Below, one piece after another: positions 1-8,612 of a stretch of 64,000 bases of DNA; position 1 is the first letter of the stretch, and the number at the start of each line of letters is the position of its first letter. The translations under genes were made by a program, and so were the position numbers. The notes below the pieces were generated by a model, which worked only from the letters and a program-made list of their open reading frames with translations, did not search any database and was not told where the DNA came from. Source of the stretch: Scatosoma sp045533485. GTDB taxonomy: Bacteria; Bacillota; Clostridia; Christensenellales; Borkfalkiaceae. The stretch is taken from NCBI GenBank assembly GCA_045533485.1, contig JAZSHX010000035.1, positions 1 through 64,000 of the forward strand, given 5' to 3'.

Positions 1-887
1 CGCTCCTTCCTTTGGAAATCGGCGCGGACGCCCGTCCTTTTAAAACGCATCACAACGCGTTGGATTTGCCTATGTACATGCGTATCGAAACGGAACTTTT
101 CTTAAAGCGTTTGATCGTCGGCGGTATGGACAAGGTATATGAAGTCGGCCGTATTTTCCGTAACGAAGGTATGGACGCTTACCACAACCCCGAATTTACC
201 TCTATCGAAATGTACGAAGCATACAGCGACTACATTGATATGATGGATATGATTGAGGAATTGTACAAGACGGTTACCTTGAACGTTTGCGGTACGCTTG
301 ACATCACCTACCAGGGTACGGAAATTCACATGGGTGAATGGACGAGATTGACGATGGCGGAAGCTGTGAAGAAGTACGCAGGCGTGGATTATAACGATTG
401 GGCAACCGACGAAGACGCGCGCGCGGCAGCGAAAGCGCTGGGCGTGGAGCTCGAACACGAAAACGCAACGAAGGGCTGGGTGCTTATCGAACTTTTCGAC
501 GCGTTCGTGGAAGACAAGCTCATTCAACCGACGATTATCTACGATTATCCCGTGGAAAACTCTCCGCTTGCAAAGCGTAAACCCACCAACCCCGCGTTCA
601 CCGAACGTTTTGAATATTTCATTTGCGGTCACGAATACGGCAACGCGTTCTCGGAATTAAACGATCCCATCGACCAAAAACAACGTATGGTCAAGCAAGT
701 GGAAGCAAAACGCGCAAAGGGCAACAACGAAGCGCAGGTGGACGAAGATTTCATCAACGCGCTGGAATACGGTTTGCCCCCCACAGGCGGTCTTGGTTTG
801 GGCTTGGACAGACTTGTTATGTTGCTTACGGACAGTTCGACCATTCGCGACGTTATTCTCTTCCCCACGATGAAACCGAAAAAATAA
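1..887 (+). CDS. lysS: Lysine-tRNA ligase, C-terminal part (5' end outside window)
   Basis: Class II lysyl-tRNA synthetase, which charges tRNA-Lys with lysine in the cytoplasm. The open frame runs in from the left edge, so only about the last 295 residues are present. The class II motif 2 region is visible (FRNEGMDAYHNPEFTSIE), as is motif 3 near the C-terminus (GLGLGLDRLVMLL followed by DVILFPTMKP). The upstream ARPFKTHHNALDL segment is also typical of the family. The gene ends just before a strong hairpin terminator. The N-terminal OB-fold anticodon-binding domain must lie to the left of the window. Confidence 0.96.
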   Translation, partial: LLPLEIGADARPFKTHHNALDLPMYMRIETELFLKRLIVGGMDKVYEVGRIFRNEGMDAYHNPEFTSIEMYEAYSDYIDMMDMIEELYKTVTLNVCGTLDITYQGTEIHMGEWTRLTMAEAVKKYAGVDYNDWATDEDARAAAKALGVELEHENATKGWVLIELFDAFVEDKLIQPTIIYDYPVENSPLAKRKPTNPAFTERFEYFICGHEYGNAFSELNDPIDQKQRMVKQVEAKRAKGNNEAQVDEDFINALEYGLPPTGGLGLGLDRLVMLLTDSSTIRDVILFPTMKPKK

Positions 888-894
888 AAAATTT

Positions 895-945
895 GCGCCG
901 AATTTGTGGGAAATTCCTTACAAGTTCGGCGCGTTTGTCTTTTTA
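895..945 (+). terminator. Rho-independent terminator of lysS
   Basis: Inverted repeat GCGCCGAATTTGT / ACAAGTTCGGCGC (one G-T pair), loop of 12 nt, followed by a T-rich tract. It sits 8 bp after the lysS stop codon. Confidence 0.85.
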
Positions 946-1040
946 GACGCTTATCCCCCTTTTTAACCGCCCGTTTGTTGCGCGTAAACGCATAACTTTC
1001 TGGCTTTTGCGCACACTGCGGTTGATTTTAGGAGTAAAAT

Positions 1041-2054
1041 ATGGACGCAAAAATCACGAAAAAACGCCTTTCACGGCTGTTTACGTACGACTGGATTAAA
1101 ATCGCGGCGCTTATGATTGCGGTTATCTTCCTTTGGCTCGTTATTTTTGAATTGACGGAAACGCGTATTCGCCCGTCGCAAAAATTTACCGTTTTCAACC
1201 ACAGTGAAAACCGACCTTTAACCACCGAAACGCTGGACCGTTTGGAACGCGCGCTTTATGAAGACGTGTTTTCCGCGGAAGTGTTGGAAATGGATTATCA
1301 GGATTTGGCTACGGCGGATATGTACGTGTATCAAACGCTTATTTCCATGCTGGGCGTTTCGCACGGCGATATTATGCTGCTTCCCAACATTAGCAACTAC
1401 GCGTCCGTCGATACGACGGAAGGTTCGGGCGAAAACGGTAAATATACCTATCCCGAAAGCTTGGTCGTGCCTTATCGTCAATACGTAACCGATTTGAGCG
1501 ACGATAAGGAAGGCGGTTATTTTTACGAGCTTAAACAATATCTCAACGGCTTTTACACGCAAGGCTGGGAACACCCCGAAAGTTTAGACGAAGAAAAGGT
1601 GGAAAGTGCGTTTATTGCAAGAGTGGAAAAAAGCCGCGACAAGCGTTATAGAAGAAAATCAAAACGCGAACAAGGCGTGCAAATAGAAATCGAGCGCATT
1701 AAAAAGTACCGCGACGCGCTGGCAAAATTGTACGCGTATATCGACGACGGCTTGGTGTGCTTCAACGCTCCGTCGAATATTAAAGGCAAAGAAAGCGACG
1801 AAATCGACCCCTATTCGGGTATTCTTTCCTTGAATATTTGTCCTGATGAATCGCGTATGCAAAACTTGAAAAAATACGTGTCTTACCCTATCTATATTTA
1901 CAACGACGACGGCACGATTTCCGACGTTTCGCATTACATAGCGCAAGATATGAGCGTGGCGTTTTTCTACGGCCCTGACACGGAAGAAACCTTTGAATAC
2001 GAAAGCTTGCTCTACGTGGTTGACCTTATCGAAAAGGGTAAAACGACGGCTTGA
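1041..2054 (+). CDS. Hypothetical membrane-anchored protein
   Basis: A 337-residue protein that I do not recognise. Residues about 18-38 form one strongly hydrophobic helix (IKIAALMIAVIFLWLVIFEL) after a basic N-terminus. This suggests a single-pass protein with most of the chain outside the membrane. The remainder is soluble, with a basic segment near residues 195-225 (KSRDKRYRRKSKREQG) and no cysteine-rich or enzymatic motif that I can name. The start is set by AGGAG 6 nt upstream of the ATG. It is separated from the next gene by only 12 bp and is probably co-transcribed with it and with tmk. Confidence 0.8.
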   Translation: MDAKITKKRLSRLFTYDWIKIAALMIAVIFLWLVIFELTETRIRPSQKFTVFNHSENRPLTTETLDRLERALYEDVFSAEVLEMDYQDLATADMYVYQTLISMLGVSHGDIMLLPNISNYASVDTTEGSGENGKYTYPESLVVPYRQYVTDLSDDKEGGYFYELKQYLNGFYTQGWEHPESLDEEKVESAFIARVEKSRDKRYRRKSKREQGVQIEIERIKKYRDALAKLYAYIDDGLVCFNAPSNIKGKESDEIDPYSGILSLNICPDESRMQNLKKYVSYPIYIYNDDGTISDVSHYIAQDMSVAFFYGPDTEETFEYESLLYVVDLIEKGKTTA

Positions 2055-2077
2055 TAGGGGGCAGGTATGCGACGAAC
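2053..2077 (+). repeat. Dispersed GGGGGCAGGTATGCG motif supplying RBS and start codon
   Basis: Copy of the dispersed motif (GGGGGCAGGTATGCGACGAA). The GGGGG run acts as the Shine-Dalgarno and the internal ATG is the start codon of the following decarboxylase gene. A second, inverted copy lies inside the same gene at 3131-3157. Confidence 0.6.
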
Positions 2078-3356
2078 ACTCAAAAACGCAAAAGTCCGCA
2101 ACGCTTGCCATATCCTGAAAATGCTGGAAAAGCAAGCCAAACGCAAGCATATTTCCCTGCACACCCCCGGGCATAAAAACGCAAAATTCGATATCACGGA
2201 GCTTGTGTATTCCGACAATTTGTCTGCCCCCTGCGGTATATTGAAAAGGGCGCAGGACGATATCACGGCTATTCTTGGTGCATCGAAAAGTTTCCTTTTA
2301 ACGGACGGTAGTACCTGCGGTGTTTTGTCTATGCTTTGGGCGGCAAAAAGCTTGGGCGCAAAATGCGTGTTGGCTAGACAAGATAGCCATAAAAGTTTAT
2401 ATAACGGCTGCGCGTTGCTTGGCTTGGAGCTTTTGCTTTTGCCTACGCAAACGCAGGACGAAATTCCGTTGCCTTTGACGGTAAAAGCGCTGGAAAGTGC
2501 GTGGGATTTGACGGAAAAGGCGGACGCCCTTTTTCTCACTTCGCCCGATTATTACGGCAATATTGCCGACCTGCAAGCCGTTCGCTTATTTTGCGACAAG
2601 CACAATAAATTGCTTTTGATTGACGGCGCGCACGGCGGACATTTGCATTTTAACAAAGCTATTTACGCGGGCGCGTTTGCCGATTTTTGGGTGGACGGCG
2701 TGCATAAAAGCCTGCCTGCTTTCACGCAGGGCGCTATCGTATCCGCGCGCACGAAGGAGCAAGCGGTTGCCCTGCAATCGGCGGTGGATATCTTCCGCAC
2801 GACAAGCCCGTCCTATCCCATTATGGCAAGCGTTGAATATGCCGTCAAATATCCCGAAAATGCCGCTTTGATTGATTTTGTCAAAGCGTGGCAAACGCAT
2901 AAGCGCGTTTATACAAATCAAGACTGGACGAAGGTTTGTCTGCTGTTCGGCGAAAATGCTTTTCAAGCGGAAAAGTATTTTGCAAGCAAGGGCGTATTTA
3001 TAGAATTTTGCGATGGGAACGTCGTTTGTTTATACCTTTCGCCCGTTATGTCTTTGCGAACGGTAAAGCGCGTGCAACGCCTTGTAAATCAAGCGTTTGC
3101 GCTGTTTCCCTATCAAGCGAAAAAACAAACTCAACGCATACCTGCCCCTATCGTTTTACAAAACACGCAGGTAGAGTGGGTGGATTTGGCAATGAGCGAA
3201 AACCGCGTTTTAGCGGCGAACGTGGGCTTGTTCCCCCCGTGTATTCCCTTAAAGAAAACAGGCGAAACAATGGATAGGGAAAGCATAACGAAACTGCAAA
3301 ACGCAAGCAACGTTTTCGGGATACACAACGGAAAGGTTGCCGTATATAAACAATAA
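2067..3356 (+). CDS. Orn/Lys/Arg decarboxylase-family PLP enzyme (short form)
   Basis: Fold-type I, pyridoxal-phosphate-dependent decarboxylase-like protein of the short Firmicutes group that includes B. subtilis YaaO. Residues 32-37 carry the family signature HTPGHK. DGAHG at about 186-190 contains the aspartate that contacts the PLP ring nitrogen. The Schiff-base lysine is most likely K214 in VDGVHKSLPAFTQG. At 429 residues it fits the short class without the long wing and C-terminal domains of CadA/AdiA. It lies immediately before tmk, the arrangement known for yaaO-tmk in Bacillus. The substrate (lysine, arginine or ornithine) cannot be read from the sequence. Confidence 0.88.
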   Translation: MRRTLKNAKVRNACHILKMLEKQAKRKHISLHTPGHKNAKFDITELVYSDNLSAPCGILKRAQDDITAILGASKSFLLTDGSTCGVLSMLWAAKSLGAKCVLARQDSHKSLYNGCALLGLELLLLPTQTQDEIPLPLTVKALESAWDLTEKADALFLTSPDYYGNIADLQAVRLFCDKHNKLLLIDGAHGGHLHFNKAIYAGAFADFWVDGVHKSLPAFTQGAIVSARTKEQAVALQSAVDIFRTTSPSYPIMASVEYAVKYPENAALIDFVKAWQTHKRVYTNQDWTKVCLLFGENAFQAEKYFASKGVFIEFCDGNVVCLYLSPVMSLRTVKRVQRLVNQAFALFPYQAKKQTQRIPAPIVLQNTQVEWVDLAMSENRVLAANVGLFPPCIPLKKTGETMDRESITKLQNASNVFGIHNGKVAVYKQ

Positions 3357-3373
3357 ACGAAAGGAAGAAAATT

Positions 3374-3997
3374 ATGAGAGGAAAATTTATTACGTTTGAA
3401 GGTTGCGACGGGTGCGGCAAAAGCACGCAATTAAAATTGTTTAGCGCGTATTTGACGGAAAATAATATTCCGCATATTTTCACGCGCGAGCCGGGCGGTG
3501 GAAAAATTTCCGAAGAAATCCGTCAAATTTTATTAAACGGGAAAAATATGGAAATGACGGATGAGTGCGAAGCGCTGTTATATGCCGCCGCGCGCGTACA
3601 GCATTTGAGCGACCGCGTAGAACCGGCGCTTGCCAAGGGCGAGCTTGTCGTGTGCGACAGATACGTGGATTCTTCGCTTGCTTATCAGGCGTACGGCCGC
3701 GGCTTGGGTGTGGATTTCATTTCCAAAATCAATTCGTTTGCCTTAGAAAAGTATCTTCCCGACGTGACGGTGTTTATCAACCTTTCATCCGAAGCGGCGT
3801 TCGCGCGCAAAAAGGGCGCGGACGAAAACGATAGATTAGAACAAGCAGGAAAAGAATTCCACAAGCGCGTGTATGAAGGCTATTGCACGCTTGCCAAGCA
3901 AAACCCCGACAGATACGTGGTAATCGACGGCGCACAGTCGCCCCAAGAAATTTTCAACGACGTGATTAAAGCACTCAAAGAAAAGGGCTGTTTATAA
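3374..3997 (+). CDS. tmk: Thymidylate kinase
   Basis: dTMP kinase (dTMP + ATP to dTDP + ADP), an essential step of dTTP synthesis in the cytoplasm. It has 207 residues, normal for the family. The P-loop is GCDGCGKST at residues 10-18. FTREPGG follows, which is the TMP-binding DR(E)PG-type motif, then CDRYVDSSLAYQAYGRGLG, the DRY motif with the dTMP base contacts. The ATG is preceded by AAAGGAAG. It sits 17 bp after the decarboxylase gene and is followed by a terminator. Confidence 0.97.
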   Translation: MRGKFITFEGCDGCGKSTQLKLFSAYLTENNIPHIFTREPGGGKISEEIRQILLNGKNMEMTDECEALLYAAARVQHLSDRVEPALAKGELVVCDRYVDSSLAYQAYGRGLGVDFISKINSFALEKYLPDVTVFINLSSEAAFARKKGADENDRLEQAGKEFHKRVYEGYCTLAKQNPDRYVVIDGAQSPQEIFNDVIKALKEKGCL

Positions 3998-4015
3998 TTT
4001 TTAGATGCTACAATT

Positions 4016-4052
4016 AACCCCCTTACGGTATGCTCCGCAAGGGGGTTCTTTT
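4016..4052 (+). terminator. Terminator of the tmk transcription unit
   Basis: Inverted repeat AACCCCCTT / AAGGGGGTT with an inner CGG/CCG extension, followed by TCTTTT. It also lies at the 3' side of the convergent oxidoreductase gene. Confidence 0.85.
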
Positions 4053-4123
4053 ATATAATAACGGCAGTGTTTAACAAAAACATCGCCGTTTCGTTGCGTA
4101 CATGGTACGCGCATTTTTATTTT

Positions 4124-5416
4124 TTACGCCTTTTCGTGTACGTAAATCACTTTGCCGTCTTGCTTGCGCGATTCTTCCGCACAAATGCCCATCAAGTGGC
4201 TTTCCACCGAACGGTACAGCGCCGTGTCTTCGCCGCCTTCGCCGTTCAACAAATCGTACAAGCCGCGCACCAACCATACGTCGCCGCCACCGTGACCGTA
4301 GCCCTGATCGTCTTGGCTGATAAGCTTATCGATTTCAAAGCTTTCTTTCTCCTTGTGTCCACGGTAAATCACCAGCTCATTGTTGGCTTCGTCCAAAATA
4401 ATTTCGCCGTGCGTACCGAAGAAGTGATAGCGTCTGCCGTGCGCCGCAAAGCCCGTCATGGTAAGCGTTGCTTTGACGCCGTTTTCAAATTCCATCGTCG
4501 TGATTTGGTGATCAACGACGTCGTTGTCGCAGTGGTAAACGCACTTGCCGTAATCGCCCGTCTTAATCGCTTCCCACAGCTTTTCTTCCGTTAAAGGGGG
4601 CGTTGCGATGACGTTCCAAGGCCATCTGTCCTTGGGTGCAGGATCTTCGGGGAACGCCTTGTACCAGCGTTCTATGTACACGTGCTTTGCGCTGTACGGA
4701 CAAGTGTCGATATATTTACAGTCAGTGCAACGCGCCGCCGCGCCTTCGGGTGCGCAATCGCTCTTGAAGTGCGACAAATCGCCAACGGACGAAATAGTTT
4801 TGCAAGCCGCGCCTGCATAGTTTTGCAATAAATCCAAATCGTGACAGCATTTCGCCAAAATCATAGGCGTAGCCGTTTTGGTGGTGCGCCAGTTTCCGCG
4901 CACGTAGCTGTGCGCTTGGTGCCAGTGCCCTACGCGTTCCAACGCATTGATAGCAACCAGCTTGCCGATTTCGCCGTTTTTAATCCAGTTTTGTGCTTTC
5001 ACGTAAGCAGGGGCGTAACGCAAAACGTGGCAAACGATGGCCTTTCTACCGCTTTGTTTTTGCGCCTGCAAAAGCTGTTCGCACTCTTCTCTGTATTCCG
5101 TCAAGGGCTTTTCGATGAGCATATCGTAGCCCGTGTTAAACCCCTTCACCGCGTGTCCTACGTGGTCTCTGTCCTGCGTGCCGACAATCAACGCGTCCGC
5201 GCGCTTTACTTTGAAAAATTCGTCTTCGTCTAAAAAGCAGTTGCTTTTATCCACGCCGAAAAACGCGCTCCATCTATCCAAGCGGTCTTGGTTTTTATCG
5301 CACAGCGCAACGATTTTCAGTTTTCCTTGCATATTGTTGTGAATAATGCGCCCGTACGCGCCTGCGCCGCGCGCCCCCACGCCGATAATCGCAACGGTAA
5401 ATTGCTTGTTTGCCAT
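4124..5416 (-). CDS. Gfo/Idh/MocA-family NAD(P)-dependent oxidoreductase
   Basis: A 430-residue sugar or inositol dehydrogenase-type enzyme. The N-terminal Rossmann motif IIGVGARGAG is at residues 10-19, and the family EKP triad lies at 102-104 (MLIEKPLTEY). A C-x2-C-x5-C cluster (CTDCKYIDTC) near residue 230 is a feature of some members and may bind metal. The C-terminal half has the usual beta-sheet substrate domain. The start was placed at MANKQF because AGGAG lies 9 nt upstream, and the extra upstream codons have no ribosome site. It lies just downstream of, and in the same direction as, an AraC regulator gene. This suggests that the pair handles one carbohydrate, whose identity is unknown. 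Confidence 0.9.
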   Translation of the reverse strand: MANKQFTVAIIGVGARGAGAYGRIIHNNMQGKLKIVALCDKNQDRLDRWSAFFGVDKSNCFLDEDEFFKVKRADALIVGTQDRDHVGHAVKGFNTGYDMLIEKPLTEYREECEQLLQAQKQSGRKAIVCHVLRYAPAYVKAQNWIKNGEIGKLVAINALERVGHWHQAHSYVRGNWRTTKTATPMILAKCCHDLDLLQNYAGAACKTISSVGDLSHFKSDCAPEGAAARCTDCKYIDTCPYSAKHVYIERWYKAFPEDPAPKDRWPWNVIATPPLTEEKLWEAIKTGDYGKCVYHCDNDVVDHQITTMEFENGVKATLTMTGFAAHGRRYHFFGTHGEIILDEANNELVIYRGHKEKESFEIDKLISQDDQGYGHGGGDVWLVRGLYDLLNGEGGEDTALYRSVESHLMGICAEESRKQDGKVIYVHEKA

Positions 5417-5503
5417 ATTTTTTCTCCTATCGTTTTTTGTTATTATAACATACAAAGTCGTATGCGTCCACCCTTTTTTTGGTATATTTGTGTCAAAATG
5501 TGA

Positions 5504-6304
5504 TTATTTTTCCTTGGTTTTTATCACGGTTTTTTGCCTTGGCTTATTTCCAAACTCCCTTTTATACGCCCTATAAAAGGTGTTTGCGCTTTCAAAACCG
5601 CATAAAAAGGCGATATCCAAAACGGACAAATCCGTTCTTTCCTGCAACAGCGATTTACTCTTTTTAACGCGCAATCTTCCCACGTAGGTGTTCCAGTTTT
5701 CCGTTAGGTGTTTATGTAAAACGCGCGACAAATGCTCCCTTGAAACACAAAAAACCTTGGCAAGCGTTTGTAAAGACAAATCTTCCGCGAAGTGCTCATC
5801 CGCGTACAGCAAAACGTCTCTAACCAGCGTATCGCGCCTGTCGTTTTCACGGAAAACAAAAGGGTTGTTTTCAGCGATTTCCGCAAGCAAAATATGCATT
5901 GCGCCTTCAATAGACGCATACCTGTCCGCTTGGTTTTTGTATTTTTTATTGCAAATTGCAAGCAAAGCCTTTAACAGCGCAAAGTTGTCGAACTTGAAAA
6001 ACGACGGCGGTGTTTTTCCTCCTTTTCTTGTAAAGAAACGTTCAAAATACGCACGGTCGCCAACGATATAACAGGACGGGACTTTCTCGTTTTTCTCATA
6101 CGAATGTACGCAAAAGCTGTCGGAAAAGCAACCTTCGCCTACGTTCAAAACGCGCGTTTTTCCGCCAACGACTACCTTTTGCCGACCGTCCGTTGCAAAC
6201 AGCAATTCAATAGCGCGGTGAAAATGCGGGCCCGTTTCCACCATAGGGCGTTTTTCAAAACGGAAATATTCGCTTTGTTCGGCAAGAAGTTCGTATTCGC
6301 TCAT
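5504..6304 (-). CDS. AraC-family transcriptional regulator
   Basis: A 266-residue regulator with an N-terminal cupin-like sensing part (residues 10-100, including HFHRAIELLF) and a C-terminal double helix-turn-helix of the AraC/XylS type. The latter is seen in LSLQTLAKVFCVSREHLSRVL and LSVLDIAFLCGFESANTFYRAYKREFG. The start MSEYELL is chosen because AAGGAG lies upstream. It is transcribed toward the Gfo/Idh/MocA gene 88 bp away and is likely its regulator or co-transcribed with it. The effector is unknown, and the length is typical of carbohydrate-responsive members. Confidence 0.9.
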   Translation of the reverse strand: MSEYELLAEQSEYFRFEKRPMVETGPHFHRAIELLFATDGRQKVVVGGKTRVLNVGEGCFSDSFCVHSYEKNEKVPSCYIVGDRAYFERFFTRKGGKTPPSFFKFDNFALLKALLAICNKKYKNQADRYASIEGAMHILLAEIAENNPFVFRENDRRDTLVRDVLLYADEHFAEDLSLQTLAKVFCVSREHLSRVLHKHLTENWNTYVGRLRVKKSKSLLQERTDLSVLDIAFLCGFESANTFYRAYKREFGNKPRQKTVIKTKEK

Positions 6305-6671
6305 ATTTTTTTTCTCCTTTTTTAAGTGTACCATAAAAACGCGTCCGTGTCAATATGTGAGCAAAAAAAATTTTTTGTTCTTTTCTCCTTTTTATGCCCT
6401 TTTTTACAAACACGGTATTTAGGCTTAAAACAAAGCGTTTTTATTAAACTTAATAGAGAGCACGGCTGTACCCGTTTTTTATCGAAAAACACGCGAAAAA
6501 ACGGCTAAAAACGCAAACTATATTATATATAGGAAGAAAAATTGCAAAAAACCAAACTTTTTTGCGTCAATCGCTTTTCTTTTTTGGAAAAGTGTGGTAT
6601 AATAGAAAAGCAAAATAATTATTTTCCCTTTTTATTATAAAAAAGGGAAATGAATAGGGAGAAAAAGACAA
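6305..6671 (+). promoter_or_regulatory. gyrB upstream region with promoter and leader hairpin
   Basis: A 367-bp non-coding region. A TATAAT box at 6598-6603 faces gyrB, with only a weak -35 (TTTTCT at 6575). The leader contains an AT-rich hairpin TTTCCCTTTTT / AAAAAGGGAAA (6623-6650) directly upstream of the GGGAG ribosome site. The left half, near the AraC start, is AT-rich and holds no gene I can support. Confidence 0.6.
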
Positions 6672-8585
6672 ATGGCGGAAAGAGTAGAAAACGAATACGG
6701 TGCCGAGCAGATACAGGTTTTAGACGGTTTGGAACACATCCGTAAACGCCCCGGTATGTACATTTCGTCCACGGACGCAAAGGGCTTGCACCACCTTGTA
6801 CACGAAGTTGTGGATAACTCCATTGACGAAGCGCTTGCAGGGTATTGTACGCATATCGAAGTGACCATCAACGACGACGGAAGCTGTACGGTAGAAGACA
6901 ACGGGCGCGGTATTCCCACGGATATCCACCCCAAGGAAGGCATTTCTACCCTGGAAGTTGTGTTTACCAAGGTAAACGCAGGCGGTAAATTCGGCGGCGA
7001 TTCGGGCTATAAGGTGTCGAGTGGTTTGCACGGCGTCGGCGTAAAGGCGGTAAACGCGCTTTCCGAGTGGTTGGAAGCGGAAGTTTCCCACGAAGGCCAT
7101 ATCTTTAAGCAGGTGTACAACCGCGGCGTGCCCCAACGCAGCGTGCAAATCGTCGGCGATACCGACGCGATGGGTACAAAGGTAACCTTTATGCCCGACG
7201 CGGAAATTTTTGAAACGACGATTTTTAGCTACGATACGCTCAAGGGCAGATTGAGAGAGCTCGCATATTTGAACAAGGGCTTGCGCATTTCGTTGGAAGA
7301 CAAGCGCCAAGGGCAAGAGCAAAAGGATTCCTTCTGCTATGAAGGCGGTATTTGTTCGTTTGTCGAAGAGCTCAACAAAAACCGTGAAGAAACACTGTTC
7401 CCTGCCCCCGTATATTTTGAAGAACAGGACGGCGACACCGTTTGCGAAGTGGCGATTCAATACAACGAATCGTACAGCGAGGTTATTTACAGCTACGCAA
7501 ACAACGTCAACACCATCGACGGCGGTACGCACGTGGAAGGTTTGAAAATGGCGCTGACCAAGGTTATCAACGACGCAGGCAGAAAGCAAAATATTTTGAA
7601 AGACAGCGACAAGCTGACGGGCGAAGACGTGCGCGAAGGTATCACGGCGGTCGTTTCCGTGAAGCTTATCAACGCGCAGTTTGAATCGCAAACCAAGGAC
7701 AAGCTGAACAATTCCACTATCCGTACCTTTGTAAACAAGTGCGTAAGCGAACACATGTCGACGTTCCTGGAAGAAAACCCGTCCGTAGCAAAAGAGCTGG
7801 TGCTTCGCTGTATCACGGCGCAAAAGGCGCGCGACGCGGCAAGAAACGCAAGAGAACTTACCAGAAGAAAGGGCGTGCTTGGCTCTACGACGCTTCCCGG
7901 CAAGCTTGCCGACTGTTCGGACAAGCGCAGTGAGCTTTGCGAAATTTATATCGTCGAAGGGGACTCCGCAGGCGGTACGGCAAAGCAAGGACGCGATCGC
8001 CGTTTCCAAGCGATTTTGCCCCTGCGCGGTAAAATTTTGAACGTTGAAAAGGTGCGCTTGAACAGAGTGCTTGAAAACGAAGAAATCAAATCGATGATCA
8101 CGGCGTTCGGCTGCGGCATTTTGGACGATTTCGACGAAAGCAAATTAAGATACGACAGAATTATCTCCATGACCGATGCCGACGTAGACGGCGCGCACAT
8201 TAGAATTTTATTGTACACGTTCCTGTTCCGTTATATGCGTCCGCTTATCGAACACGGCCACGTGTATGCGGCAAAACCGCCCCTTTACAAGGCAACCTGC
8301 AAGGGCAACGTCGATTATTTATATTCGGAAGAAGAAAAAATCGAATACGATAAAAACGCGCCCGGTAAAGTGGAATACCAACGCTATAAGGGATTAGGCG
8401 AAATGAGCACCGAACAGCTTTGGGATACGACGATGAACCCCGAAACGCGTACGCTTATCCGCGTTACGATGCAGGACGCGGCGGAAGCAGACCAAATGTT
8501 CTCTATGCTCATGGGCGAAAACCCTGAACTTAGAAGAAAGTTTATCGAAGAAAACGCGTCACTTGTTACCGATTTGGATGTTTAA
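6672..8585 (+). CDS. gyrB: DNA gyrase subunit B
   Basis: ATPase subunit of DNA gyrase, which introduces negative supercoils together with GyrA. It has 637 residues, normal for Gram-positive GyrB. The N-terminal GHKL ATPase is visible (VLDGLEHIRKRPGMYI, DNGRGIPTDIHP, GLHGVGVKAVNALS). The transducer domain follows, and the C-terminal Toprim domain carries EGDSAGGTAKQGRDR and the DADVDGAHI metal-binding motif. The ATG is preceded by GGGAG. gyrA follows after 27 bp, so the two form an operon. The pair lies about 6 kb from the putative origin. Confidence 0.98.
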   Translation: MAERVENEYGAEQIQVLDGLEHIRKRPGMYISSTDAKGLHHLVHEVVDNSIDEALAGYCTHIEVTINDDGSCTVEDNGRGIPTDIHPKEGISTLEVVFTKVNAGGKFGGDSGYKVSSGLHGVGVKAVNALSEWLEAEVSHEGHIFKQVYNRGVPQRSVQIVGDTDAMGTKVTFMPDAEIFETTIFSYDTLKGRLRELAYLNKGLRISLEDKRQGQEQKDSFCYEGGICSFVEELNKNREETLFPAPVYFEEQDGDTVCEVAIQYNESYSEVIYSYANNVNTIDGGTHVEGLKMALTKVINDAGRKQNILKDSDKLTGEDVREGITAVVSVKLINAQFESQTKDKLNNSTIRTFVNKCVSEHMSTFLEENPSVAKELVLRCITAQKARDAARNARELTRRKGVLGSTTLPGKLADCSDKRSELCEIYIVEGDSAGGTAKQGRDRRFQAILPLRGKILNVEKVRLNRVLENEEIKSMITAFGCGILDDFDESKLRYDRIISMTDADVDGAHIRILLYTFLFRYMRPLIEHGHVYAAKPPLYKATCKGNVDYLYSEEEKIEYDKNAPGKVEYQRYKGLGEMSTEQLWDTTMNPETRTLIRVTMQDAAEADQMFSMLMGENPELRRKFIEENASLVTDLDV

Positions 8586-8612
8586 TTGAGAGCGCGAAGG
8601 AGAAAATGAGAA

